A DNA stretch of 64,000 bases from the NCBI GenBank assembly GCA_014529385.2, contig CM043947.1, positions 131,461,891-131,525,890 of the forward strand. The letters run 5' to 3'. The position numbers and the translations under genes are program-made. Position 1 is the first letter of the stretch; each line of letters begins with the position of its first letter. Source of the stretch: Adiantum capillus-veneris. Lineage: Eukaryota > Streptophyta > Polypodiopsida > Polypodiales > Pteridaceae. Positions 1 to 9,893 of the stretch are shown piece after piece. The notes beneath the pieces are model-generated. The model saw nothing but the letters and a program-made list of their open reading frames with translations, did no database searches and had not been told where the DNA came from.

Positions 1-735
1 CCAAAGACTTTAAAGATGAGAACACATCTGTTAAGTTTTATTCGTATAATCGTGAATACGATGCAAGCAAAGTGTTAGCATTTGTTGCTCAATCTGCGAT
101 TGCTTTTGGTGTGATGAAACCTTCATCTATGCTTCACTCTATTGGTATATCGTTAAAGGTACGGCCCACATTGGTGGATAGAAACGTTCTTAAACTCAAT
201 TGAAGTCATGATTGCATCAGATTATAATTTTTCACCTATTGCTCAGTTCTTGCCTCCAAATGCGATCCAAACTATCACTCAGAGATGGGATAAAGTTGAC
301 CAATTAAAAGGTGAGAAAGTACAACAACACGTAGAGAAGTTTTGGAAAGCTTCGCTAGAAGTCTCACCCTTTCTGCCCATCTCAAATAGCTTCTATCCTT
401 GCCATACAATTGGAATTGAAAATCTTACAATCCGGTAAGGATGTAGCCTCTATGAACGACAAAGACAAGGCTGGTTATAACGTGCAAATTGTTGGACAAA
501 CAACAAAGAAAGAACAGACCTTCGGTGAAATTGCTTCTAAAAGCAGAGAAGAAACCTTTCAACAAGCATCCATTCAAACTGGCAACTCATGGGTATATTC
601 TCGAGTAGAGAAAGAGTGTATACTTCGAGGAAAGCGCTTTAGTTGTGGCAGCAAAGAGCACTAGGTGAAGCATTGTTCTAGCAACAAGAAGAATGATGAC
701 GCTGGAGTGCAATGTCATAACTTTGACATGTGGCA
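1..735 (+). pseudogene. Ty3/gypsy gag remnant with damaged CCHC knuckle
   Basis: Three consecutive frames read like a retrotransposon capsid. The first (from base 3) has the ASKVLAFV..AIAFG segment typical of the gag N-terminus. The second (about 205-438) has QFLPPNAIQ followed by the HVEKFW helix, matching the order seen in the gag of element D at 38.1-40.3 kb (QFLPSDTKD, YVDKFW). The third (410-735) ends in a zinc-knuckle pattern at 635-676. There the C-x2-C-x4-H-x4-C spacing is kept, but the first Cys is Arg and a TAG sits between His and the last Cys. Frameshifts separate the blocks and the 5' part is cut by the window edge. It is a dead gag fragment of a retroelement; no protease follows. 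Confidence 0.7.
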
Positions 736-826
736 TGACCCTTAACTTACAAATTATAGCTGAGCGGCCCAAAAGGAGTTCGGTTTAAAAACCTAACCTC
801 TTCCAACTTACACAAAGTAGCCGAGG

Positions 827-974
827 GGCCTAAAAACCTAAATAAAGCTATTAGCAAAATTCCCCTATACATTAGGAAGAGAATGGGGTCTAGGAGGGCG
901 GGCCTAAATAACTAAATAAAGCTACTAGCGAAAATCCCCTATACATTAGGAAGAGAATGGGGTCTAGGAGGGCC
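827..974. repeat. 74-bp tandem duplication
   Basis: Two adjacent 74-bp units (827-900 and 901-974) share the core CCCCTATACATTAGGAAGAG followed by a GGGGTCTAGGAGGGC-type end. They differ at only a few positions. The unit contains the GGCCTAAA string also found in the family C LTRs, so this is probably part of a decayed LTR. Confidence 0.8.
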
Positions 975-1412
975 TCTTTATTTAGCAGTTTAAGGAAGTC
1001 AAACATATAGTAATAAGAAAATAATGAAAGGACAGATTTTGAATTCAAATAGGCAAAACGGCTAGTTTATTAGAATCCAAATCCCCCCCCTCCCCCAAAT
1101 GAAATTTAAAAACTAGTGGGTAAAACCATATCATGTAGCATATCTATGGAAAGAGCTTGATGTGTATATTGCAGATCTATGATCTCCGCTTTAATCGGAG
1201 ATGATATGTGGGAGTTATGGAAGTCGGAGAATCATAAAATTGTCCACCTCCTTTTTGGAGAGAAAAGTGCATCCGTTGACCACTCTTACACATCTCTTAC
1301 TCACCCACCATTCTTGCACACATGGTGTACACCAATTTGACAAAATGTTAATCACCTCCATAAGTTCATGGCAAATAAAGAGGCCCTCTTAGACCCTATC
1401 CTCTTCCTAATG
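944..1412. repeat. Inverted repeat pair with about 390-bp spacer
   Basis: Bases 944-983 and 1373-1412 are reverse complements at about 37 of 40 positions; the left arm overlaps the 74-bp tandem unit. The spacer has no convincing gene. This could be a small foldback/MITE-like element or an inverted duplication inside a decayed LTR; no target-site duplication is evident. Confidence 0.6.
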
Positions 1413-1728
1413 TTGCTAGTTGTACGGATGGGCTGGAAAACGCGGATCATACTAACATGGTAGCAATATGGTTTTCCGCAATTTACAGACAACCCTCTGC
1501 GTGCTAGCTTTTGGATCGGGGCTTTTAACTTGTATGCTTTTGGCAAGGGATCTTTACATACTTAAAGTTCCAAGGCCTCTTCTCTTGGCATATTACCTTG
1601 GGAGCATTGCAAGAGGGAGACCCTCCGACATTGTACTCTTGTGAAGCAATAAATTAAGAAATATAAAGAAGGGGTGTCAGTCTTTGGGGCCAATCCATCT
1701 AGGGATGAAACTCCACCGTTCCGTGTCG

Positions 1729-1768
<40 letters not shown>

Positions 1769-2141
1769 CCTAGTGTGGTAGATTGCCATTTCCCTCTTGA
1801 ATAACAAGCCTTGAGTTCAACTCTCCTCGTCGGATAGATCTTTAAGGTATCTTGGGATAGTTTCCTACGACGTTAAAATTCTCTTCTTCTTGGGTGTGTA
1901 TGTGTGCGCTAATAAGGGGAAAATGGTATAACCTTTCTATCACCCAAGTGTGGTAGATTGGTTATGCCATTTCCCTCTTGAATAACAGGCCTTGAGTTCA
2001 ACTCTGGTCGTTAGATAGATCTTTAAGGTCTCTTGGGATAGTTTCCTACGACGTTAAAATTCTCTTCTTCTTCTTCTCTCTCTTTTCAGGTTTAGTTGAG
2101 TTGTTTGCAATTTTCTCACATGAGTGTCCAAGTCTATTACA
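1413..2141 (+). mobile_element. Decayed C-family-like LTR, plus strand
   Basis: The order of landmarks matches the reverse complement of the LTRs of element C1: a TTTTCCGCAATTTAC block, AAGAAATATAAAGAA, GGGGCCAAT, CTCCACCGTTCCGTGTCG, then a CT microsatellite (1731-1766). It ends in ATTACA at 2141 followed by a worn primer-site-like TAGTATCAAAG, as expected for the 3' end of an LTR. The stretch also holds an internal direct duplication. Sequence identity is modest, so boundaries are approximate and the 5' end may lie before 1413. Confidence 0.5.
1771..2072. repeat. Direct duplication of about 125 bp
   Basis: Units 1771-1891 and 1947-2072 share GTGTGGTAGATTG, CCTTGAGTTCAACTCT and TTTCCTACGACGTTAAAATT, separated by about 55 bp. 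The last block also occurs in reverse orientation near 17735-17770, so this is a dispersed repeat part. Confidence 0.75.
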
Positions 2142-2573
2142 ATAGTATCAAAGATCAAACGATTCTTCTTCTAGGATCTGATCACTTTTTCCGCAGCACA
2201 CATGGATTCGAGCAGTGAATCCGGTCAGTAGAAAACTGGTCCACCTTCTCACATGGGTGAAGAACAAAATGGAGACTCTAACGGGAGACGTTCTACCTCC
2301 CAAGAATCAAAAAAAGAGTATGGCTTGCTCTCGCCGCCAAGAGACTTAGATAAAATAGAGTTCCAAATCAACTATAGGTTGACACCTATGCCATACAGAT
2401 GATCAAGTACTCCAAAGATCCACAGTATGCAAAGCATCTGAAGAATTCTCTACTTGATGAGGTTCATTCCCGATAATGTGCTACTATCCATTTGCCTCTC
2501 AAGTTGGCAATGAAGAAGACACCAAAGCCGAGTGAAGACAGGTAGAAGCTGAACTCGTTGTCACAAAACTGAT
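2142..2573 (+). other. Short retroelement internal remnant
   Basis: It follows the presumed LTR end at 2141 and a degenerate initiator-Met primer site (TAGTATCAAAGA, 2143-2154). From an ATG at 2202 a Ser/Gln/Glu-rich frame runs about 65 codons with one internal TAG, as might be the start of a gag. No capsid, knuckle or enzyme motifs are visible. The segment is far too short for a complete internal region. Confidence 0.35.
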
Positions 2574-3115
2574 GATGTGGCATCGCCTAACTAGCGGAAC
2601 TCGTTTGAGGGGCCTAAACCCTTAAAAAAAAAGGAGCAGAAGTTTTACCAACTTGCACATTTTGGTCAAGTGGCCCATAGAGGGTTAGGTGTAAAAACCT
2701 AACCCTACCAACTTACTAGAACCTAGTTGAGGGTCCTAAACCCTATTTTAAATAAAGCAAGGCCCAAATTCTGAGAAGGATGACACATGGCAATACTCAA
2801 TGGACTAGCCCGAGAAATGCAAACTACTGATGTGGTAGTTGTACGAATTTTTGCAAATTGCTTTGAGCTTTTTGGGGCGTCGAATTTTCGTCAAGTTATT
2901 TTTAGAAGTTTTGCTTTTCATGTAACTGCTTTTGGGTGGTCCAAGTGCCTCTATAAGTGTGCACAAGGTCTTACTCTTAGCTGATCAGCTTGCAAGTGTT
3001 GGGAGATAGAGGAACCCCCGATACTGTACTCCAATAGAATAATAAAAAAATAATACTGCAAATATGTCAATCTTTGGGCCAGTGCATCTAGGCACAAAAG
3101 TCCGCCTTGCCATGT

Positions 3116-3195
<80 letters not shown>

Positions 3196-3229
3196 GACAC
3201 AGCAGAGATTCACTTCAAAACAGTTCACA
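2574..3229 (+). mobile_element. C-family-like LTR remnant, plus strand, interrupted by A1
   Basis: It starts near TGTGGCATCGCC, contains GAGGGGCCTAAACCCT and the TATGTCAATCTTTGGGCCA landmark, then a CT microsatellite. This is the same order as the reverse complement of the C1 LTRs. The 3' end of the LTR is missing because the A1 LTR begins at 3230. No open reading frame of note. Confidence 0.5.
3119..3193. repeat. (CT)n microsatellite, 75 bp
   Basis: Uninterrupted CT dinucleotide run inside the C-like LTR. Long Ser-Leu or Arg-Glu frames across it are artefacts of the repeat. Confidence 0.98.
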
Positions 3230-4457
3230 TATTACGTGACACATCTAACCCTATGTGTACGTGGACAAGTAGTTCAATCAGTCCAGAATAGGAAGTGATC
3301 TGGGCACTTTTGTGAGCCTGTTCGTAGACCGTGCATGTCCAGACACTTAGAACAGATGCATATCCTCTGGTTGCACACAACATGATCATCAGATAACAAT
3401 CAGAACCCATCAGGAGCATTTTTACAGTGCATAGACCTATTTTCCTTATTTTTGACATTTTTCACTTATTATTTTTAAGTGACTTTTCTTGGAAACTGGG
3501 TAGGGCAATTTTGCTAAGCAAATATATATAGAAACCTAGCACTAGCATTCCACAGCAGAAGAGGCAACAGGAACTCAGGTTCAACAGGCACCTTCTCAGC
3601 AGAATCCCCCACACCTAGCGTTTTTGGAGCAGCCAACCTAGCGTTTTCTGCATCAACCACCTAGCCTTTTCAGCATACAGGCAAGTCCAACATTTTACAT
3701 GGCAAAGCAACCTGGCAACAGCAGATCAAGATCAGCCCTGGCGTTTTGCATTGCAGATCAGCCCCGGCCACAGTAGAACCAGCAAAAGCCATAGCGTTTT
3801 TGCCAGGAGAGAGTTTTCAGCCCTAGCATTTTTGGTTTGCAGATCGGCCTCAGCGTTTTGCAGTTCCATCGCGACAGAATCAACAGTAGCATTAGCGTTT
3901 TCAGTTTTCAGCGTCAAGACACAGCAGTAGAACCCCCGAACCTCGCAGACCTCACCTTCTTGCAGCAAATCCTCGCCGCACGGTTGGATCTAGTGGAGTT
4001 TGCAGTTTCAGCCCGGAATCTGCGTTTTCAGCGCGTCGTCGTCGCATTGTCGCCATCAACATCGTCATCGACATAGAGTCAGAATTCAGCAGATAAATAT
4101 TTGTAGATTTCAGCCCTAGCATTTGCAGATTTCAGCCCGTCTCGTCGTCGTCGTCGACATTGTTGGCAAGTCCAAAGCATTGTAGAGATTTGTGCAACCA
4201 TAAGTAGACCGCTCTCGCCATCGAGAGTGGGGCCTTCGAAGGAGGGTTTGACAACATTCTGGTGTCGTATTCTTCTCTCTCTATCTCTCAGTCTCAGTAC
4301 CTCCATTCACAGTGTTTATCCACTTTGTTTGTGTCCATTGCACTCTCTCACTAAAGGAACGGAAGGCTCTCCCCTACGTAAGTAAAAGGAACCCTTGAGC
4401 ACAGTCGGAGCACTCAACTTGAGTAAAGTTCAACATTCACTTTCGTTGCACCTTACA
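3230..4457 (+). repeat. A1 5' LTR
   Basis: Starts TATTACGTGAC (family consensus TGTCACGTGAC) and ends CACCTTACA directly before the primer site. It has a TATATATA box at 3523-3530, many CGTTTT motifs downstream of it, and a conserved hairpin at 4209-4230. Its first two bases are TA instead of TG. Confidence 0.88.
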
Positions 4458-4458
4458 T

Positions 4459-4470
4459 TGGTATCAGAGC
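4459..4470 (+). promoter_or_regulatory. A1 primer-binding site (initiator-Met tRNA)
   Basis: TGGTATCAGAGC one base after the LTR end; complementary to the 3' end of plant initiator tRNA-Met, the usual primer for minus-strand DNA synthesis. Confidence 0.93.
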
Positions 4471-4925
4471 TTTGGTAATGTTCTGTACCATTCAAGGAAA
4501 GAACCACAAGAATGTTTTTTTTTCTTGTTGCGGTCGCACGTAACCCAAGTCCTCTTGGGTATGTCGATTCCTAATCGTGTTTTTGAAGTGTGACAGGAAA
4601 CCCAAGAAAGAAGGGCTTGTCCAGCCTCCCCTTGCTCTCTTCTCACTCATTGCGAGCGGACCGTGCACTAAGCGGCCGGCCAATCAACGTGAGGTGGGAA
4701 AAAGCAACCTTGGTGTGAGCGCAAGGCTACCAAGGGGTGCGCCCGCAGGAAAGAGTAGAGCTCGGGTGAAGAGAAGATCCTTCTCTAACACACATTACAA
4801 GCTTGCTAAAGAAGAACCTCAAGACCCTCAAGAACCTCAAGAACTCCAGAATCTCAAGCACTTAAGAACCAAGACCCACAAGAACCAAAGTTCCTTGTGA
4901 ACTTAAAACCCCAAGACTTCAATGG

Positions 4926-6490
4926 ATGGTCATCACCCGAAGCGGAATGGATACTTCGCATGGAGGTGGTGAGCATGGGAGTGGAGAAGAAGAGTTTTCC
5001 CCACCAGGAGGTTTTTCCGACCCTCCCCCTTCCCCCCCCATCTATGCCAAGGCTTGCACTAACTCCTATGGAGGCTTTCGACAAGATGATATGGACATGA
5101 AGTTAGAAAGCAAAGAAAGAATAGCACCCATAGAGCGCAAATATGAAGAAAGCATGGCAGCCATAGCGCGTGAGCACGAGCAAGCACCCTTGGAAGCCAA
5201 AGTAAGACAAGCCGAATAAGATCGTCAGCACGAAGAAAGACAAGCAGACTTTGATCGCAAGAACAAAGTAAAAAAGAGAAGAGCGACCGACACATGCAAG
5301 AGTTGTTGCGACTCTTTTCTCATGTGCAGGCACAGATGCAAGAGAATCATGAGAAGGAGACTCTCTCAATCTCTTCTTCTCCAAAGCATGACACATATGA
5401 TTTGCATGATTATGATAAGCATGATGAATTGCATGATAATGATCTGGATGATAATGACAAGCATTTGCATGATCAAGATGCGATTTCTCACGAGTATGAT
5501 GATTTGCATGATCAAGATGTGATTACTCACACGCAAGATGATTTGCATGACAAAGATGTGATTGTTCACAAGGATGATGCTTTAGTTGATACTTTGTCTA
5601 GTGAAGCTAACCTCATTGCAGATTCAATCAATCACGAAGAATCGATCTTGGCTTTCGAGTCGAGGTCCAAAGAACCCCACAGGAAGATTCGATCGATCAC
5701 GAAGAACCGATCTTGGCTCTCGAGTCAAGGTCCAAAGAACCCCCACAGGAAGTATTATGTGTTCAAATGATTAGTCAGTACGCATTGTTCGAGTGTTTCA
5801 TTCGTGATGCTTTCCTGTATTTTAGTCAGCGTCTTTATGTGATCCCTTTTCATAGGCATGCCATATTGTAGGTTTGAGCACGATTCACTCATGAATGGGC
5901 ACGGATGTATGCGGATTTCTCATGAAAAGCTGAAAAGTATGCATTCAAGGAATTCACATTCCATGTCTCTTCCTTAGGATGACACGGTATTCGAAAGAGC
6001 ACAAGAAGGATTGAGCATCAAGCATCGGCATTTCCATTGTGTTTTGCCACAGTTGATTGATTTAGATCAGAAAGAAAAGATTCGATCTCATTGCTTGCAT
6101 GTGCTTGATGAACGGTTTGGCACTCCGTCTCTATGTTCATCTACATTGTATGCACAGTCTTTAGAGAAGACAAGAGCTTTTCCAGTCACTTTACATGGAA
6201 TGGATATGTTGTTTTTGTCTTGGCAGTGGTTTCAGGAATTTTCATCCTCGGAGACTCTTGAAGAGGGTAGACGCATGACTCTAGACAAAGTGGAAGCATT
6301 GAAGATGACTTTGTGTCGCTTTCGGCGCGGCCCAAAGAAGAAAACTTTGCAAACCTTATGAAGTTCAAGTATCGCACGACCCACTAATCAGAGTGGGCCG
6401 GCGCAAAGAGTCCTTTCGGGGATTCCGGATGTTGTTGGCGATCTCCCTCGACGCCATACATTTCGGTACCAGTACCTCAATTTGAAAAGT
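4926..6490 (+). pseudogene. A1 family-A polyprotein remnant
   Basis: The frame opens with MVITRSGMDTSHGGGEHGSGEE, shared with A3 and (in damaged form) A5. A Pro-rich stretch and a charged Arg/Glu/Ala coiled-coil-like region follow, ending at TAA 5217-5219. The next frame (5294-5770) carries the His/Asp-rich module (about 5385-5580: HDELHDND, HDDLHDQD, HDDLHDKD) and the FESRSKEP acidic repeat. A further frame (6011-6361) keeps the conserved C-terminal region (PQLIDLDQKEK, TLHGMDM, RFRRGPK). There are several stops and frameshifts. No capsid or protease is present between the N-terminus and the His/Asp module, unlike A3 and A5. Function unknown. Confidence 0.75.
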
Positions 6491-6496
6491 AGGGGA

Positions 6497-6585
6497 TGTC
6501 ACGTGACACATCTAACCCTATGTGTACGTGGACAAGCTATTGCATGACAAGGGTTCAGTTCAATTCGGTCAGTGATTGACAAAGC
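6497..6585 (+). repeat. A1 3' LTR, truncated to its first ~90 bp
   Basis: TGTCACGTGACACATC start immediately after the polypurine tract. Similarity to the other family A LTRs fades near 6585; the rest is lost. Confidence 0.8.
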
Positions 6586-6679
6586 CCACTACTGAGCCCT
6601 TTTAAGTACTATTACAAAAAGCGTCCACCATCCCCGCTACCCCTCCTCCCAAGCATCTACTTCCACTCCTTTTGTAATG

Positions 6680-7628
6680 GGATGGGACACCACGTGTCAA
6701 TGGAAAAGAACAAATTGAACAACTTTAAGCACTTCAAATAGAACTGAGCTGAAAGAGAGCACGACACATGAGACGCGGAGTGGTGGAGTTCCACCTCAAG
6801 AGAGCACTGGCCCCAAATCTTGGCACCCCTTTTAGTATTTCTTTATATTGTTTCAACAAGGTACAACTCCTATGGCTCTACTCTACATCTCCCGTGGGTG
6901 GACTCTCAAAGTGAGAGCCCATGGGCCATATTTAAAGACCCTTGGCCTTTAAAAGCAATTTACATGAAAAGCACTAAGCCCAAAAGCTTCTGGTCCAAAA
7001 AGCATATGACCCAAAAGCTGCAGCCTAAATTTCGAGAATCCATACAGTCTGCCATGTCAGCAACCATCAGCATAAAACGCAAAAATCCGTACAAAAATGC
7101 CACATCATCGGTGCAAATTACAGGCATCTATACAACAGCCACATCATCAGGTCTTTATGTAGGGGATTTGTGTGTGGGTCTTTCTTTTACTCTTAGTGCC
7201 TTGGGCCCCATCGTACCAGGGTGCCATAAGTTGGTGGAAACTAGTCTTTAAAAATAGGCTACTCGGCAAGACTTTGTAAGTTGGTAAAAACTTCTTCTAC
7301 TGCTTCTATGGTTTAGGGCCCTTGGCCGGGATCTGTAGGTTGGCTCCATTCTTCAATGGCTTGACATGTTAGTAGTTTGTGGCATCCCCCCTTCTTGAAA
7401 GAAGAGTAATCATCTGCGATTACCGTATATCTGCAAAACAACTCAAATTAGCACAAAATTTTCTGAGCGTCATTCCGAGCCGAGGGACATTTCGAGGGAC
7501 GATCAATTTTCTCATTCTAAATTGAAGCTCTTGATATCTTGAGTCGTTGGCTTCTCAGAAAAATCTCATCCAATAATGAGTATATTCTCATTCCAAATTA
7601 GATCTCTTGATCTTCTGGCGTAGCTAAA
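6680..7628 (-). mobile_element. Family C element, truncated copy (minus strand)
   Basis: The 3' LTR of a minus-strand element spans about 6680-7384. It has the CACCACGTG block, a short GAGAGAG remnant instead of a long microsatellite, GGAGTGGTGGAGTTCCACC, GGCCCCAAATCTTGG and TATTTCTTTATATTG. A polypurine tract (reverse complement of TCCCCCCTTCTTGAAAG) follows at 7385. The internal region matches that of C1 (ATCTGCGATTACC..., CATTCCGAG) until 7628, where the LTR of A4 begins. No coding capacity is seen. Confidence 0.7.
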
Positions 7629-8209
7629 TGTAAGGTGTAGCGGAAGTGAATGTTGAACTTTGCTCAAGATGAGTACTCCAAACTGTGCTCAAGGTTCCTT
7701 TTACTTACGGAAGGGAGAGCCTTCCGTGCCTTTAATGAGAAAGTGCAAGTGATCACAAATAAAGTGAATAGACACTGTGTGTGAAGGTGCTGAAACTGAG
7801 AGATAGAGAGAGAATAATACGACACCAGAATGTTGTCAAACCCTCCTCCGAAGGCCACACTCTCTATGGCGAGAGTGGTTTACTTATGATTGCACAAATC
7901 TCTACAATGCTTGGACTTACCGACGATGTCGACGATGATGAGGACGACGAGACGGGCTGAAATCTGAAAATGTTAAGGGCTGAAATCTGCAAATCTTTAT
8001 CTGTTGAATCTAACTCTATGTCGATGACGACGCATTGAAAATGCAGATGCTGAAATCTGCGTTTTCTGGGCTGAATCTGTGAACTTCGCTGGATCTGATT
8101 GTGCAGCGAGGATTTGCTGCGGGAAGGTGAGATCTGGGAGGTTTGGGGATTCTACTGCGGAAACTGACGCTTGTCCACCGACACATAGGATTGGATGTGT
8201 CACGTGACA
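7629..8209 (-). repeat. A4 LTR (minus strand, internally deleted)
   Basis: Begins TGTAAGGTGTAGCGG and ends GTGTCACGTGACA, the reverse complement of family A LTR ends, followed by the reverse-complemented polypurine tract TCCCCTCCTTTT. It is only 581 bp against about 1150 for the others, so about half of the LTR is missing. It interrupts the C copy at 7628. Confidence 0.85.
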
Positions 8210-8220
8210 TCCCCTCCTTT

Positions 8221-8946
8221 TCAAGTGAGGTACTGGTACCGAGCTGTATGGCGTCGAGGGAGATCGCCAATAGCATCCGAAATCCTGGAAAGGACTCTTC
8301 GCCGGCCCACTCTGATGTGTGGGTCGTGCGATACTTGAACTTCATAAAGGTTTGCAACGCTTGCTTCTTTGGGCCGCGCCAAAAGCGACACAGTCTTCTG
8401 TGGCTCCTTCGATGCTTCAACTTCGTCTATAGTCATGCGTCTTCCTTCTTCAAGACTCTCCGAGGTTGAAAATTCCTGAAACCACTTCCAACACAAAAAC
8501 ATGAATATACCTATTCCATGTAAAGTGACTGGAAAAAATCTAATCTTCCTAAAAGACTGTGCATGCAATGTAGATGAAACAAGAGATGGAGTGCCAAACC
8601 GTTCATCAAACACATGCAAAACATGGAATCCAAACTCGTCTTTTTGATCTAAATCAATCAACTGTGGCAAATCACAATGGACATGCCGATTCTTGGAGCT
8701 CATCCTTTCTTGTGCTCTTTCTACAACTGTGTCGTGCCGAGGAAGAGACATGGAATGTGACTTCCTGGAATGCATACTGGTCAGCTTTTCATGAGAAATC
8801 CGCATACATCCGTACTCATTCATGAGTGAATCGTGCTCATCGTACAATATGTCATGCCTATGAAAAGGGATCACATAAGGACGGTAACTAAAATACAGGA
8901 AAGCATCACGAATGAAACACTCGAACAATGCGTGCTGAGTAATCAT
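8221..8946 (-). CDS. Family A conserved C-terminal region (copy A4)
   Basis: An open frame of 241 codons holding the whole conserved, unassigned C-terminal region of family A. Landmarks in order are LFECFIRDAFLYFS, HDILYDEHDSLMNEY, HEKLTSMHSRKSHSMSLP, HDTVVERAQERM, LPQLIDLDQK, FDERFGTPSL, LHGIGIFMFLCWKWFQEF, RRMTIDEVE, DLPRRHTARYQYLT. It is rich in His, Arg and Phe/Tyr, with a basic C-terminus. A one-base loss just before the polypurine tract ends the frame early compared with A2. The upstream frame (8947-9188) carries part of the His/Asp module with stops. No known domain recognised; the copy is headless because it is cut at 9188. Confidence 0.65.
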   Translation of the reverse strand: MITQHALFECFIRDAFLYFSYRPYVIPFHRHDILYDEHDSLMNEYGCMRISHEKLTSMHSRKSHSMSLPRHDTVVERAQERMSSKNRHVHCDLPQLIDLDQKDEFGFHVLHVFDERFGTPSLVSSTLHAQSFRKIRFFPVTLHGIGIFMFLCWKWFQEFSTSESLEEGRRMTIDEVEASKEPQKTVSLLARPKEASVANLYEVQVSHDPHIRVGRRRVLSRISDAIGDLPRRHTARYQYLT

Positions 8947-9185
8947 TCAAACACATAATACTTCCTGTGGGGTTTCTTTGGACCTAGGCTTGAGAGCCAA
9001 GATCGGTTCTTAGTGATCTATTGAATCTTCCTGTGGGGGTTCTGTGGACCTCGGCTCGAGAGCCAAGATCGGTTCTTCGTGATTGATTGAATCTGCAATG
9101 AGGTTAGCTTCACTAGAAAAAGCATCCACTAAACCATCATCCTTGTGAACAATCACATCATCTTCATGCAAATCATCATGCTTGT

Positions 9186-9190
9186 GAGAC
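9186..9190. other. Head-to-head rearrangement junction between A4 and A5
   Basis: Left of this point is the minus-strand His/Asp module of a family A element (CAAATCATCATGCTTGTGAG). Right of it is the plus-strand LTR of another copy, starting in its hairpin (ACCACTCTCACC). Both parent sequences share GAG/AGACC-like bases here. The join is best explained by illegitimate recombination or a deletion joining two inverted copies. Confidence 0.7.
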
Positions 9191-9439
9191 CACTCTCACC
9201 ATCAAGAGTGGGGCCTACGGAGGAGGGTTTTACAACTCCCTCGTGTCGTATTCTCCTCTCTCTCCTCTCTCAGTCTCATGCACCTTCATTCACAGTGTCC
9301 ATTCACTTTGTTTGTGTCCATTGCACTCTCTCACTAAAGGAACGGAAGGCTCTCCCTTCACTAAGTAAAAGGAACCCTTGAGCATAGTTCGGAGCACTCA
9401 TCTTGAGCAAAGTTCAACATTCATTCCGCTGCACCTTAC
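9189..9439 (+). repeat. A5 5' LTR, 3' fragment only
   Basis: Retains the hairpin (9190-9211), TGTCCATTCACTTTGTTTGTG and the CACCTTACA end. The first ~900 bp, including the promoter, are gone. Confidence 0.87.
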
Positions 9440-9440
9440 A

Positions 9441-9452
9441 TTGGTATCAGAG
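9441..9452 (+). promoter_or_regulatory. A5 primer-binding site (initiator-Met tRNA)
   Basis: TGGTATCAGAGC one base after the LTR end, identical to those of A1 and A2. Confidence 0.93.
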
Positions 9453-9893
9453 CTTTGGCATGTTCTATATCACTCAAGGAAAGAACCACAAGAACCACAT
9501 AATTTTTTTTGCTTGTTGCGGTCGCACGTAACCCAAGTCTTCTTGGGCGTGTCGATTCCTAATCGTGTTTTTGAAGAGTGACAGGAAACCCAAGAAAGAA
9601 GGGCTTGTCCAGCCTCCCCTTGTGCCTCTTTTCACTCATTGAGAGCGGACCGTGCACTTAGCGGCTGGCCAATCGACGTGAGGTGGGAAAAAGCAACCTT
9701 GGTGTAAGCGTAAGGCCGCCAAGGGGTGCGCCCGCGGAAAAGAACAGAACTCGAGTGAAGAGAAGATCCTTCTCTAACACAGATTGCAAGCGAAAGAAGA
9801 ACCTCAAGAACTCAAGACCCTCAAGAACCCATGAACCCAAAACCCACAAGAACCTAAGTTCCTCGTGAACTTACGAACCAAAGACCACAGTGC

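Larger units (their letters stand above)
3230..6585 (+). mobile_element. LTR retrotransposon A1 (family A, short form), 3' truncated
   Basis: Complete 5' LTR 3230-4457, primer site 4459-4470, internal region 4458-6496, mutated polypurine tract (AAAAGTAGGGGA, 6485-6496) and only the first ~90 bp of the 3' LTR. The internal region is about 2 kb and has no gag capsid, protease, reverse transcriptase or integrase. The N-terminal MVITRSGM frame runs almost directly into the His/Asp-rich module. No target-site duplication can be seen because the right end is lost. Confidence 0.85.

Noticed and set aside
2600-2720. CCTAAACCC-like strings as interstitial telomere repeats
   Set aside because: They occur singly within the C-type LTR (GGGGCCTAAACCCT) and never as tandem CCCTAAA.
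3064-3298. Ser-Leu and Arg-Glu repeat open frames over CT/GA runs (also near 14.1-14.3, 18.3-18.5, 43.2-43.6, 45.8-46.0, 48.2-48.5 and 49.6-50.0 kb)
   Set aside because: Dinucleotide repeats are open in several frames on both strands by composition alone; no sequence outside the repeat supports a gene.
4459-4470. tRNA-like TGGTATCAGAGC strings as possible tRNA genes
   Set aside because: Only the 12-base complement of the tRNA 3' end is present, always next to an LTR; these are primer-binding sites.
5366-5569. Met/Ile-rich frames on the strand opposite the His/Asp module (also 11494-11877, 22541-22723 and 24747-24929)
   Set aside because: These are the antisense or shifted readings of the CATGAT-type repeats that encode HDDLHD; the sense frame is the conserved one.
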